NCBI RefSeq assembly: GCF_030412785.1
Contig: NZ_CP125295.1
Location: forward strand, 1,116,001-1,180,000
DNA length: 64,000 bases
Origin: Paraburkholderia sabiae
GTDB lineage: Bacteria; Pseudomonadota; Gammaproteobacteria; Burkholderiales; Burkholderiaceae
Direction: 5' to 3'
Positions 47,775-58,500 of the stretch are shown one piece after another. The notes beneath the pieces were generated by a model. That model was given only the letters and a program-made list of their open reading frames with translations. It searched no databases and was not told where the DNA came from. How positions within the stretch are numbered: the first letter of the stretch is position 1; the number at the start of each line of letters is the position of its first letter. Position numbers and translations under genes: made by a program.

Positions 47775-47933
47775 AGCGAACTCAAGACGCAGCGCGCGAG
47801 CCAGCAGCTCAAGCATGCGACGAGAGCGGCCCGGCAGTCGGCAATCTGACTGTCGCGCCGCAAACAGCGCCTCCGGCATGGTGCCGATGTATCGGCCGGA
47901 CGCGGACACAACCTGTTTAGAACGTACAGAACC

Positions 47934-50366
47934 ATGCAATTCCCGGAATCCTGGCTCAGAACCTTTGTCGATCCGCAACTGACGACGGCCGAACTGTCGC
48001 ACGCGCTGACGATGGCCGGTCTCGAAGTGGAAGACCTGCGTCCCGCCGCGCCGCCTACCTCGAAGATCGTCGTGGGCCGCGTGCTCGAAGTCGTCAAGCA
48101 CCCGGACGCGGACAAGCTCAACGTGTGTCAGGTCGACGCCGGCACGGGCGCGACGCTGAACATCGTGTGCGGTGCGCCGAACGTGGCGCCCGGCATCAAG
48201 GTGCCCGTCGCGCTGGTGGGCGCGCAACTGCCGCCCGCCGAAGAAGGCGGTGCGCCGTTCGCGATCAAGCTCTCGAAGCTGCGTGGCGTGCAAAGCGAAG
48301 GCATGCTGTGCTCAGCGCGTGAACTGAAGCTGTCGGAAGATCATAGCGGCCTGCTGATCCTGCCGGAAGATACGCCGATTGGCCAGGACATCCGCGAAAC
48401 GCTGAACCTCGACGACACCGTGTTCGAAATCAAGCTGACGCCGAACAAGGCTGATTGCCTGTCGGTGTTCGGCGTCGCGCGCGAAACCGCCGCGATCACG
48501 GGCGCGCCGCTGCGTCCGCTCGAAATCAAGCCGGTCGAAGTCAAGCTCAACGAAACGTTGCCCGTGAAGATTTCGGCGCCCGATCTGTGCGGCCGCTTCT
48601 CGGGCCGCGTGATTCGTGGCGTCAATGCGCGCGCGAAGTCGCCGGCATGGATGGTCGAGCGGCTCGAACGTTCCGGTCAACGAAGCATTTCGGCGCTGGT
48701 CGACATCTCGAACTATGTGATGCTGGAACTCGGCCGTCCGTCGCACGTGTTCGATCTCGACAAGATCCACGGCAGCATGGACGTGCGCTGGGGCAAGCGC
48801 GGCGAATCGCTGAAGCTGCTCAACGGTAATACGGTCGAAGTCGACGAAACGGTCGGCGTGATCGCCGACGACCAACACATCGAAAGCCTCGCGGGCATCA
48901 TGGGCGGCGACAGCACGGCCGTCACGCTCGACACCACCAACATCTATCTCGAAGCCGCATTCTGGTGGCCAGATAGCATCCGCGGCCGGTCGCGCCGCTA
49001 CAACTTCTCGACGGACGCGGGTCATCGCTTCGAACGCGGCGTCGACTACTCGACCACCGTCGAGCACATCGAGCGCATCACGCAGTTGATTCTCGACATC
49101 TGCGGCGGCGAAGCCGGTCCTGTCGACGACCAGATCGTCAACGTGCCGAAGCGCGCGCCGGTGAAGATGCGTGTTGCGCGCGCGAACCGCATCATCGGTG
49201 TGGCGATCAGCGCTGATGAGATCGCACAGATCTTCACGCGCCTCGGCTTGCCGTTCGAGCGTGCGGGCGACGACTTCCTCGTGACGCCGCCGCCGTATCG
49301 TTTCGATATTGAGATCGAAGAAGATCTGATCGAAGAAGTCGCACGCATTTACGGCTTTGAGAAAATTCCCGCGCGTCCGCCTGTCGCACGCAGCGAAATG
49401 CGCCGTACGAACGAAACGCAGCGCTCGATTCATACGCTGCGCCACGCGCTCGCCGCGCGCGATTACGCGGAAACGGTGAACTTCAGCTTCGTCGATGCCG
49501 AGTGGGAGCAGGACTTCGCGGGCAACGACAAGCCGGTGAAGCTGCTCAATCCGATCGCGAGCCAGCTGTCGGTCATGCGTACGACGCTGTTCGGCAGTTT
49601 GATCAACGTGCTGCGCCACAACCTGAACCGTCGCGCGGATCGTATCCGCGTGTTCGAAGCGGGTCGTGTGTTCCTTCAGGATGCGTCGGTCAAGGCAGGC
49701 GAGCTGGCCGTCGAAGGCTTCGCGCAGCCGAAGATGATCGGCGCGCTCGCGTATGGTCCCGTGGTCGAAGAGCAGTGGGGCGCGGCGACGCGTGCCGTCG
49801 ATTTCTTCGACGTGAAGGGCGATCTCGAAGCGCTGCTTGCGCCTGCCGTCGCGCGTTTCGTGAAGGCCGAGCATCCGGCGCTGCATCCGGGACGTAGCGC
49901 GCGCATCGAACTCGATGGCCGCGCAATCGGCTGGATCGGCGAACTGCATCCGCGCTGGATGCAGAAGTACGACCTGCCGCATGCGCCGATCGTGTTCGAA
50001 GTCGAAGCGGAAGCGCTGATGCAGCGCGCGTTGCCGAGTCCTTCGGAAGTATCGAAATTCCCGCCTGTGCGACGCGATATCGCGATCGTCGTCGACCAGA
50101 AAATCGAGGTTCAGGCGCTCTTCGACGAGATGCAAAAGGCGCTGTCGGAAGAGGCTTGCAAGACCATTCAAAGGGTTGCGCTTTTCGATGAATTTCGTGC
50201 AAAATCAAATACTTCCGGCGGGCTGGCGGCGCACGAGAAAAGCCTTGCGTTCCGTGTAACCTTGCAAGATACTGGTGGGACCCTTCAGGATGAAACGGTC
50301 GATCTGGCCATTCAGACTTTAGTGGATCGTCTTGCTCGAGTGTATGGCGCCCGGTTGCGCGGATAA
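47934..50366 (+). CDS. pheT: phenylalanyl-tRNA synthetase beta subunit
   Basis: Editing and tRNA-binding subunit, 810 aa. The N-terminal EMAP-like tRNA-binding domain spans about 40-155 ([40 protein letters not shown]). The B3/B4 editing domain is at about 210-390 ([20 protein letters not shown]), the B5 helical domain at about 400-475, and the catalytic-like domain at about 480-690. The C-terminal ferredoxin-fold anticodon-binding domain is at about 715-808 ([20 protein letters not shown]). A 159-base gap after pheS shows no ORF or terminator. Confidence 0.97.
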   Translation: MQFPESWLRTFVDPQLTTAELSHALTMAGLEVEDLRPAAPPTSKIVVGRVLEVVKHPDADKLNVCQVDAGTGATLNIVCGAPNVAPGIKVPVALVGAQLPPAEEGGAPFAIKLSKLRGVQSEGMLCSARELKLSEDHSGLLILPEDTPIGQDIRETLNLDDTVFEIKLTPNKADCLSVFGVARETAAITGAPLRPLEIKPVEVKLNETLPVKISAPDLCGRFSGRVIRGVNARAKSPAWMVERLERSGQRSISALVDISNYVMLELGRPSHVFDLDKIHGSMDVRWGKRGESLKLLNGNTVEVDETVGVIADDQHIESLAGIMGGDSTAVTLDTTNIYLEAAFWWPDSIRGRSRRYNFSTDAGHRFERGVDYSTTVEHIERITQLILDICGGEAGPVDDQIVNVPKRAPVKMRVARANRIIGVAISADEIAQIFTRLGLPFERAGDDFLVTPPPYRFDIEIEEDLIEEVARIYGFEKIPARPPVARSEMRRTNETQRSIHTLRHALAARDYAETVNFSFVDAEWEQDFAGNDKPVKLLNPIASQLSVMRTTLFGSLINVLRHNLNRRADRIRVFEAGRVFLQDASVKAGELAVEGFAQPKMIGALAYGPVVEEQWGAATRAVDFFDVKGDLEALLAPAVARFVKAEHPALHPGRSARIELDGRAIGWIGELHPRWMQKYDLPHAPIVFEVEAEALMQRALPSPSEVSKFPPVRRDIAIVVDQKIEVQALFDEMQKALSEEACKTIQRVALFDEFRAKSNTSGGLAAHEKSLAFRVTLQDTGGTLQDETVDLAIQTLVDRLARVYGARLRG

Positions 50367-50420
50367 CCATCAACGGCTGTTCCGCAGGTTCCGTTCCGGT
50401 TGAAGCGCCATTTGACAGAT

Positions 50421-50831
50421 ATGAATGAAATGAACTCGAGTGATTTCGAAGCCCTTCTTTCGGCGCAGCGTAGCGCCATGATCCGCGATATTCCTACCTC
50501 GACCTCCAGCGCGTCGGCCGAAGCACCGACGCTCACCAAGGCTGAGCTTGCCGAGCTGCTGTTCGACAATGTCGGGCTCAACAAGCGGGAAGCGAAGGAC
50601 ATGGTCGAAGCATTCTTCGAAGTGATTCGCGACGCGCTGGAAAGCGGCGACAGCGTGAAGCTGTCCGGCTTCGGCAATTTCCAGCTGCGCGACAAGCCGC
50701 AGCGTCCGGGCAGAAATCCGAAAACGGGCGAGGCGATTCCAATCGCCGCGCGCCGCGTCGTGACGTTCCATGCAAGTCAAAAGCTGAAGGCGCTGGTTGA
50801 GAACGGCGCTGAAGAGAGCTTCGCGCGTTAA
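50421..50831 (+). CDS. ihfA: integration host factor alpha subunit
   Basis: DNA-bending protein of the HU/IHF family, 136 aa. Canonical IHF-alpha is about 99 aa, so this one carries roughly 40 extra N-terminal residues (Ser/Ala/Thr-rich, [20 protein letters not shown]). The HU-like body follows: [39 protein letters not shown], and the minor-groove arm [19 protein letters not shown] with the intercalating Pro. I believe the N-terminal extension is usual in Burkholderia. Earlier in-frame starts lack support; ATG 50421 was chosen. It lies 54 bases downstream of pheT. Confidence 0.93.
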   Translation: MNEMNSSDFEALLSAQRSAMIRDIPTSTSSASAEAPTLTKAELAELLFDNVGLNKREAKDMVEAFFEVIRDALESGDSVKLSGFGNFQLRDKPQRPGRNPKTGEAIPIAARRVVTFHASQKLKALVENGAEESFAR

Positions 50832-50885
50832 TCGATTCGCGCGCCCGCGCAACCACTACGACGGTCAACCGGCCGCTAACTGACG

Positions 50886-51284
50886 ATGACAGCGACGATC
50901 GAAAAAGTCGTCTTGCCTCCGATTCCCGCGAAGCGCTACTTCACGATCGGTGAAGTCAGCGAGCTATGCGGTGTCAAGCCGCACGTGCTGCGGTACTGGG
51001 AGCAGGAGTTCACGCAGTTGCGTCCGGTGAAGCGCCGCGGCAATCGCCGGTACTATCAGCATCATGAAGTGCTGCTGATCCGGCGGATCCGCGAGTTGCT
51101 GTACGAGCAGGGTTTCACGATCAACGGCGCGCGCAACCGCCTCGATTCGCATGGTGCCGGGCAGGGCGCGGAAGCCGAGGGCGAGGTAGTCGAAGGTACA
51201 GTCGTGCAGCCGACTACGGCAACCGTCGATGTCGATCAGTTGCGCAAGGAGCTGCTGCAGGTGATCGACCTGCTCGGGCATTGA
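50886..51284 (+). CDS. MerR-family transcriptional regulator
   Basis: A 132-residue regulator with an N-terminal winged HTH (about 16-85, YFTIGEVSELCGVKPHVLRY, RRGNRRYYQHHEVLLIRRIR) and a short coiled C-terminus. It lacks the metal-binding Cys residues of true MerR or SoxR. Proteins of this type next to ihfA are conserved across beta- and gammaproteobacteria; the target genes are unknown. It starts 54 bases after ihfA. Confidence 0.88.
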   Translation: MTATIEKVVLPPIPAKRYFTIGEVSELCGVKPHVLRYWEQEFTQLRPVKRRGNRRYYQHHEVLLIRRIRELLYEQGFTINGARNRLDSHGAGQGAEAEGEVVEGTVVQPTTATVDVDQLRKELLQVIDLLGH

Positions 51285-51339
51285 ACGATTTGTTGTATCG
51301 AGTTTGATTGTTGCAGTTCTATTCGCATGAAGTGTCTGT

Positions 51340-51345
51340 TATACT
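51340..51345 (+). promoter_or_regulatory. candidate -10 of tRNA-Pro
   Basis: TATACT lies 10 bases before the tRNA, the right place for a -10 hexamer. The -35 position (TTCTAT, 17-base spacer) is weak. Confidence 0.5.
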
Positions 51346-51355
51346 TTTATGCTTT

Positions 51356-51432
<77 letters not shown>

Positions 51433-51440
51433 GATGGACA

Positions 51441-51476
51441 AAAAGGACTTACGGTGCAAACCGTAAGTCCTTTTTT
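51441..51476 (+). terminator. Rho-independent terminator after tRNA-Pro
   Basis: A long perfect stem, AAAAGGACTTACGGT (51441-51455) / ACCGTAAGTCCTTTT (51460-51474), GCAA tetraloop, ending in a T-run. On the minus strand the flanking A-run also gives T residues, so it could also end transcription coming from the DUF3303 gene. Confidence 0.93.
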
Positions 51477-51582
51477 CTTTGGCGGACGGGTTTGATATCG
51501 TGCGAGGCAGTGGATGCAACTGCGTCGTCATCCTGATTAATCGTCATCGTCCGACCGGCATAAGCGACTCAAACGTCCGGCT

Positions 51583-51867
51583 TCACTGCCCCGCCTGATG
51601 CGCGCCCAACGCCGCCCCGAGCTCTTCATCCGACAGCGCCGGCGAGATCCTGAACGTAAAGACGTCGCCCCATTGCAGCACCCACGCGGCCATCGGTGCC
51701 GTGCTCTCCGACTCGATGATCGCGCATCCGCTCAACTCGCCGATCGAATGCCAACGTCCGATCATCTTGATCCCGTCAGGCGGCAACGCACCGCCCGTTT
51801 TCATGAAGCGCTCGACAGCCGATTGCTGCACCGTCGGGTGGCCGTTCCACTGAACTATGAACTTCAT
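51583..51867 (-). CDS. DUF3303 domain protein
   Basis: A 94-residue protein beginning MKFIVQWNGHPTVQQSAVER, with TGGALPPDGIKMIGRWHSIG and a C-terminal AWVLQWGDVFTFRISPALSD. This is the DUF3303 pattern, a small ferredoxin-like fold of unknown function. GGAGGT sits 8 bases upstream of ATG 51867, fixing the start against the much longer open frame (to 51981). It lies alone between tRNA-Pro and the possible RNA gene. Confidence 0.85.
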   Translation of the reverse strand: MKFIVQWNGHPTVQQSAVERFMKTGGALPPDGIKMIGRWHSIGELSGCAIIESESTAPMAAWVLQWGDVFTFRISPALSDEELGAALGAHQAGQ

Positions 51868-52146
51868 TGCGCACCTCCACTTCGGTCGCGGCGATGCCGG
51901 CCAGTGGCGAGCCGTCACCGTCACGAGCGCTGCGGATTGCGGCGCCCGGGAGCCTGCACCACGCTCGGATTCTTCCCGCAAGGTCCGAAACGCGATACCG
52001 CCACCTCGGCGTTCTCAAGAATGATAGGTAGCGTCCGCTCGACTGCCACCAAAGCAGCAGTCCTATTCCAGAGTTTTCTGTGCGTCGCACCGCATTCGTT
52101 CCGCCGGGATCGGCACGATTTAAGTTTCCGTTAAGCCTGCACTCAT

Positions 52147-52362
52147 ACATTGTTTCGACGTTCGGACGATGCAAGAGGTGCTGCGAGGAGTCGTCCGACG
52201 TTTCGTGGTCCGCCGGGGGGCGAACCAGACTAAGACCATCGTCGATGCGCATTCGACCGCCGCCAGGCGACAGATGGCATGTGGCAAACGGCCGATCAGC
52301 CTTCGCCCGAGGGCTGTGGGGGACGGCCATTCGAACCCGGTGCTCCACCGGGTTTTCTTTTT
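52147..52362 (+). ncRNA. candidate structured small RNA with its own terminator
   Basis: A series of hairpins read on the plus strand. The first is TCGGACGA (52162-52169) / TCGTCCGA (52191-52198), extended by ACG/CGT past one bulged T, with a purine-rich 21-base loop. Then come GGTCCGCC/GGCGAACC with a GGGG loop (52207-52226), GTCGA/TCGAC (52241-52257), and CAGCC/GGCTG around 52298-52317. It ends with terminator AACCCGGTG (52334-52342) / CACCGGGTT (52346-52354) plus a T-rich tail. No plus-strand gene lies upstream that could use this terminator, since tRNA-Pro has its own. The sequence does not match 6S, tmRNA, SRP or RNase P RNA as I know them. The 5' end is a guess. Confidence 0.45.
52334..52362 (+). 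terminator. orphan Rho-independent terminator
   Basis: Nine-base stem AACCCGGTG / CACCGGGTT, CTC loop, tail TTTTCTTTTTC. It is oriented plus only (the minus side lacks a T-run). It supports an unannotated plus-strand transcript upstream. Confidence 0.85.
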
Positions 52363-52499
52363 CGGCGTCGTCAGTCGACGCGGTTTGCGCCAGCATTGAC
52401 TCGATTTCCGGCTGAACCCGCCGAGCCCGCGGGCGTCCTACACTCGTCATTTGTCTTATGCCGTTCGCCGCGTCATCGTCGTGCAATCGGCGTGCAAAA

Positions 52500-52515
52500 C
52501 TGTATAAACATACAG
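52500..52515. promoter_or_regulatory. LexA (SOS) box ahead of the double UvrA gene
   Basis: CTGTATAAACATACAG fits the consensus CTGT-N8-ACAG of Gram-negative LexA perfectly. TATAGT (52516-52521) immediately after it is a good -10, so LexA would cover the promoter. It lies 80 bases upstream of ATG 52596. Confidence 0.88.
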
Positions 52516-52595
52516 TATAGTATTCACCTATCCGGCGCGGCGGCCTCTTCGAAATTGCCCGTACGCGTCGCACGAACTTCGCCGCATCGGCAGGC

Positions 52596-55500
52596 ATGGC
52601 CGCTATCGTCCGCCATCGTGCCCCGGCCAACTCATTCAGACGGACAGGCAAATTGTCATCTAACGGAACGATCCGAATTCGTGGCGCACGCCAGCACAAC
52701 CTGAAGAACGTCGACCTCGACCTCCACACGGGCGAAATGACCGTCGTGACAGGGCCGTCGGGCTCGGGCAAGTCGAGCCTCGTGTTCGACACGCTGTATG
52801 CAGAAGGGCAGCGGCGCTATGTCGAAACTTTCAGCGCATACGCCCGGCAGTTTCTGGACCGGATGGACCGGCCGCAGGTCGATCGCGTGGACGGGGTGCC
52901 ACCCGCCATCGCCATCGACCAGACCAATCCCGTGCGCAGTTCGCGATCAACCGTTGGCACGATGACGGAGCTGAACGACCACCTGAAGCTGCTCTACGCG
53001 CGCGCGGCCGAACTCTTCGACCGCAAGACCGCGCAGGCCGTCCGGCACGATTCGCCTGAAACCATTTACGCCGAACTGGACGCGCGCACGGCCACGGACG
53101 ATCCGCGCATCGTGCTGACCTTCCCGGTCGAACTACCGGAAACGACGAGCGAAGCGGAAGTCGAGCAATGGCTCTCCGCGAGCGGCTATACGCGCGTGCA
53201 GGCGCAGCGCGAAGTCGCGTCGGCGACGGGCATGCGCAAGGTGCTCGACGTCGTTGCCGATCGTTTTCGTCTGCATCAGGTCGAAAAGTCGCGCGTGGTC
53301 GAGGCGATCGAAGCATCGCTCAAGCGCGGCGGTGGCCGGGTCAACGTCTACGTGCTGGCTCAGACGCAAGAAGGTGTTGAGGCCGAGCCGCAGATCTGGC
53401 GCTTCTCCACAGGGCTGCACAACCCCGACAGCGATCTGCGCTATGCCGATCCGCAGCCGGCGTTGTTCTCCTTCAACTCGGCCTATGGCGCGTGCGATAC
53501 GTGCCGGGGCTTCGGCCGCGTGATTGGCGTCGATCTGGGCCTCGTGATTCCCGACGAGCGCAAGACGTTGCGCGGCGGTGCGATCAAGCCGATGCAAACG
53601 CCCGCATGGAAGGAGTGCCAGGACGACCTGATGCGCTATGCGGCGAAGGCCAACATTCGCCGCGACACGCGCTGGTCGGAGCTCACGGAAGCCGAGCGCG
53701 ACTGGGTCATCAACGGTTCGCCGGACTGGGACGGCGAATGGCAGAAACAGTGGTATGGCGTGAAGCGCTTCTTCGGCTATCTGGAGTCGAAAGCGTACAA
53801 GATGCATATCCGCGTGCTGCTGTCGAAGTACCGCAGCTACACGCCCTGCGAGACGTGCGGTGGCGCGCGCCTGAAAACGGAATCGCTGCTGTGGCGTCTG
53901 GGCTCGAAGCAGAACGCTGACGCCGTGCTGGAGCCGGCGCAACGCTTCCTGCCTCGCGGGGTCGACTGGAACCGGACGCAGCTCGAAGCCTTGCCGGGTC
54001 TGACGGTGCACGATCTGATGCTGCTGCCTATCGAGCGTATCCGGCGCTTTTTCGACGAAATCACTTTGCCGAGCGCACTGCTGGACGACGCGCTGAAACT
54101 GCTGCTTGCCGAAGTGCGCACGCGCCTCAAATATTTGTGCGACGTCGGCCTCGGTTATCTGACACTCGACCGCCAGAGCCGCACTCTTTCGGGCGGCGAG
54201 GTGCAGCGTATCAACCTGACGACCGCGCTCGGCACGTCGCTGACCAAGACGCTGTTCGTCCTCGACGAGCCGAGCATTGGCCTGCATCCGCGCGATCTGA
54301 ACAGGATTGTCGAGGCGATGCAACGTCTGCGCGACGCGGGCAATACGCTCGTCGTCGTCGAACATGATCCGTCGGTGATGCTCGCCGCCGATCGCCTGAT
54401 CGACATGGGACCGGGTCCGGGCGAGCGCGGCGGCACAATCATCTACGACGGCGCGCCCGACGCAATCCGTTCGGCAGGCACGCTGACGGGCGAGTATCTG
54501 GGTGGCCGCAAGCACGTCGCCGATGCAGCGCACTGGGCGCGTCGACCCGTCGACACGAGCACGCCGCGCATCACGCTCGAAGGCGCGCGTCAGCACAATC
54601 TGCGCGACGTGACGGTGGAGATCCCGCTGCAACGTCTCGTCTGCGTGACGGGTGTGTCGGGTTCGGGCAAGTCGACGCTGATTCAGGACGTGCTGTACCC
54701 CGCGCTGGCGCGGCAACTCGGCAAGGCAACGGAATCGCCGGGTGCGCACCGCAGCCTGACGGGCGTCGAGCAGATCAGCGACGCCATCTTTGTCGACCAG
54801 TCGCCGATCGGTAAGACCACGCGCTCGAACCCCGCGAGCTACGTCGGCGCATTCGACGAAATCCGCAAACTGTTCGCCAAAGCGCCGCTCGCACTGCAAC
54901 GCGGCTATGGCGCAGGCGTGTTCAGCTTCAACTCCGGCGACGGCCGTTGCCCGACGTGCGGCGGCTCGGGCTTTGAACATATCGAAATGCAGTTCTTGAG
55001 CGACGTTTATCTGCGTTGCCCGGATTGCGACGGCAGCCGCTATCGTCCCGAAGTGCTCGAAGTGAAGATCGAGCGTGAGGGGCGCGCGCTGAGCATTGCG
55101 GATGTGCTCGAACTGACCGTGCACGAAGCAGTCGGTCTGTTCGCCGGTGATGGCGAGGTGCTGCGCGTGCTGCAACCTATCGTCGATGTCGGTCTCGAAT
55201 ACGTGAAACTGGGTCAACCGGTCCCGACGTTGTCGGGTGGCGAAGCGCAGCGTCTGAAGCTCGCCGGCTTCCTCGCAGAAACCGCACAGGCGCGCACCGC
55301 GCGGGGCGGCGCGAAGCAGGCGCCGGCGCGGCTGTTCATGTTCGATGAGCCCACCACGGGGCTGCACTTCGACGACATCGCGAAGCTGATGCAGGCCTTC
55401 GGCAAGCTGCTCGCCGGCGGTCATTCGCTGATCGTGATCGAACACAATCTCGATGTGATCCGTGCTGCTGACTGGCTGATCGATCTCGGTCCCGAAGGCG

Positions 55501-58500
55501 GCGATGCAGGCGGGCTGGTGGTGTGTGCGGGTACGCCGGAAGACGTCAAGCAATGCCCCGGTTCGCACACGGGGCAAGCCCTCGTGCAATACGACGACGC
55601 GATGGGCCACACAATCGAGCCAACGGAGGCCGCCGAAAAGGCGGAAGCTGCAGTACATGGCATGCCGCTGCAGACCGCGTTGAACGCTGCGCGCGCCCGG
55701 CGCGCCGTGGAGGGCGAAGATGTCGTGCGTATCGTGAATGCGCGCGAGCACAACCTGAAAGCGCTCGACGTCGATATTCCGCACGGCAAGTTCAACGTCA
55801 TCACGGGCGTGTCCGGTTCGGGCAAGTCGACGCTCGCGTTCGACATCCTGTTCCATGAAGGACAACGCCGCTACCTCGAGTCACTGAACGCCTATGCGCG
55901 TTCGATCGTGCAACCTGCGGGTCGCCCCGAAGTCGACGCCGTGTATGGCATCCCGCCCACCGTCGCGATCGAGCAGCGTTTGTCGCGCGGAGGACGCAAG
56001 AGTACCGTGGCGACGACGTCGGAGGTATGGCACTTCCTGCGTCTGCTGTATGTGAAGCTCGGCATTCAGCACTGCATTCATGATGGCGCGCCCGTCACGT
56101 CTCAAAGCGTCGAGTCGATCGTCGCTCAGCTCATGCGCGACCATAAAGGTCAACACGTGGGCTTGCTTGCGCCGCTGGTCGTGAATCGCAAGGGCGTCTA
56201 TACGGATCTCGCGAAGTGGGCGAAAGCGCGTGGCAATACGCACCTGCGCGTCGACGGCGAGTTCGTGCCCGTCGATCCGTGGCCGAAGCTGGACCGCTTC
56301 CGCGAACATACGATCGAGCTGCCCGTCGGCGACATCATCGTATCGGCGGACAAGGAAGCCGAATTGCGCCGGCTGCTCGACGAAACGCTCGAGACGGGCA
56401 AGGGCGTCATTCATCTGCTCGCGCCGCTAGACGGCCTCGAACACGCGATGACGCGCAACGGTCCCACCGCGCATGTGGGCGAAGTAAAGGTGCTGTCGGT
56501 GAAGCGGGCCTGTCCCGTGTGCGGCACGAGTTACGCGGAACTTGATCCGCGCATGTTCTCGTACAACAGCAAGCACGGCTGGTGCACGACTTGTGTCGGT
56601 ACGGGTCTCGCGTTGACGCGTGAACAGCGCGCTGCATATGACGACACCGTACTCGTCGACGACAACCGTGGCCGCGAGCAGACCTTGCCGTCGGACGAGC
56701 AGGAGCCGGAAGGCGTCGGCGAGGAGCCATGTCCGGATTGTCACGGCACGCGACTGAACCCGTCCGCTCGCGCCGTGACATTCGACGAAACGCCGATCGT
56801 CGACGTCGCGCAATGGACGGTGTCCGACACGCGACGCTGGATCGACGGGCTCGAACTGAGCGGCCGTGATGCGGAAATCGCGCGCGACGTGATCAGCGAA
56901 ATCGGTAGTCGCTTGCAGTTCCTCGAAGAAGTGGGTCTCGGCTATCTGAGCCTAGACCGCGCCGCACCGAGCTTGTCGGGCGGCGAGGCACAACGCATTC
57001 GCCTCGCGGCGCAACTCGGCAGCAATTTGCAGGGTGTCTGCTATGTGCTCGATGAGCCGACTATCGGACTGCATCCGCGCGACAACCAGATCCTTCTGAA
57101 TGCGCTGCGCAAGCTTGGCGACAAGGGCAATACGCTCGTCGTCGTCGAGCACGATGAAGACACGATCCGTCGCGCGGATCACATCATCGATATCGGTCCA
57201 GGAGCCGGCAAGCGCGGCGGCACGCTGGTCGCGCAGGGGCGTGTCGGCGATCTGTCTGCGCAAGCCGACTCGCTGACGGGGCAATTTCTCGCGAAGCCGA
57301 TTCTGCATCCGTTGCAGGAGCGGCGTCCCGTTTCGCTCGCAACGAAGCGTGCGCCGGCCGTTCCGGAGAGCTGGCTGACTGTGCACGGAGCAACGCTGCA
57401 CAACCTGCGCGACGTGACGGTCGGCTTTCCGCTCGGACGTCTCGTCGCGGTGACGGGCGTGAGCGGATCCGGCAAGTCGACGCTCGCGCGCGATGTGCTG
57501 ATGGCAAATTTACTCGACGCAGTGGGGCGATCGGTCCTGTCGTCGCCGGCTGTGCGTCGCGCCCGCAAAGCTGCGCAAGGGGACGATGCGCCCGCTGCAA
57601 ACCGCCGCTCGAGCGTGCTCGCACGTAGCGCACCCCGGCCGTCGCTGAATGTCACGCATGCCTGGCAAGGCTGCGAATCGATCAGTGGATTCGAGCCGAT
57701 CGACCGCGTGCTCGAGGTCGACCAGACGCCGATCGGCAAGACGCCGCGCTCGTGTCCCGCCACGTATATCGGCGTATGGGACACGATCCGACGTCTCTTT
57801 GCCGATACGCTCGAAGCGAGGGCGCGCGGCTACACGGCATCGCGTTTTTCGTTCAACACAGGCGACGGCCGTTGTCCTGCGTGTGAAGGACAAGGCGTGC
57901 GTACGATCGGCATGAGCTTCCTGCCCGATGTGAAGGTGCCGTGCGACGTCTGTCACGGTCAGCGCTTCAATCCGGAAACGCTCGCGGTGACGTGGCGCGG
58001 CAAGAATATCGGTGACGTGCTGACAATGGAAATCGACGAGGCCGTCGACTTCTTCGCGTCGATGTCGAATATCGCGCATCCGTTGCAACTGATGAAGGAC
58101 GTGGGCCTCGGGTATCTGACGCTCGGCCAGCCGTCGCCGACACTGTCAGGCGGCGAGGCGCAGCGCATCAAGCTCGTGACCGAACTGAGCAAGGTGCGCG
58201 ACGACATCACGCGTCGCGGTCAGAAGGCGCCGCACACGCTGTACGTGCTCGACGAGCCGACTGTCGGGCTGCATATGGCCGACGTCGCAAAGTTGATTCG
58301 CGTGCTGCATCGGCTCGCGAATGCGGGACATAGTGTCGTCGTGATCGAACATGACCTCGATGTGATCGCCGAAGCCGACTGGATCATCGATCTCGGGCCG
58401 GAAGGCGGCGTGGGCGGTGGGTCGATCGTCGCGTCCACTGACCCCGAAGGTCTGGTGCGCATCGCGGCGAGCCACACGGGGCGAGCGCTCGAACCGGTGC

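Larger units (their letters stand above)
51868..52595. other. 728-base gap ahead of the double UvrA gene
   Basis: Holds the upstream region of the DUF3303 gene, a hairpin-rich stretch with its own terminator (52147-52362), and a LexA box (52500-52515). Open frames here, such as 52080-52415 and 52169-52399, run through the terminator and have no similarity. Confidence 0.6.

Noticed and set aside
52169..52399. 76-aa frame in the candidate RNA region
   Set aside because: It runs through the terminator hairpin, starts within the first hairpin and has no ribosome site or similarity.
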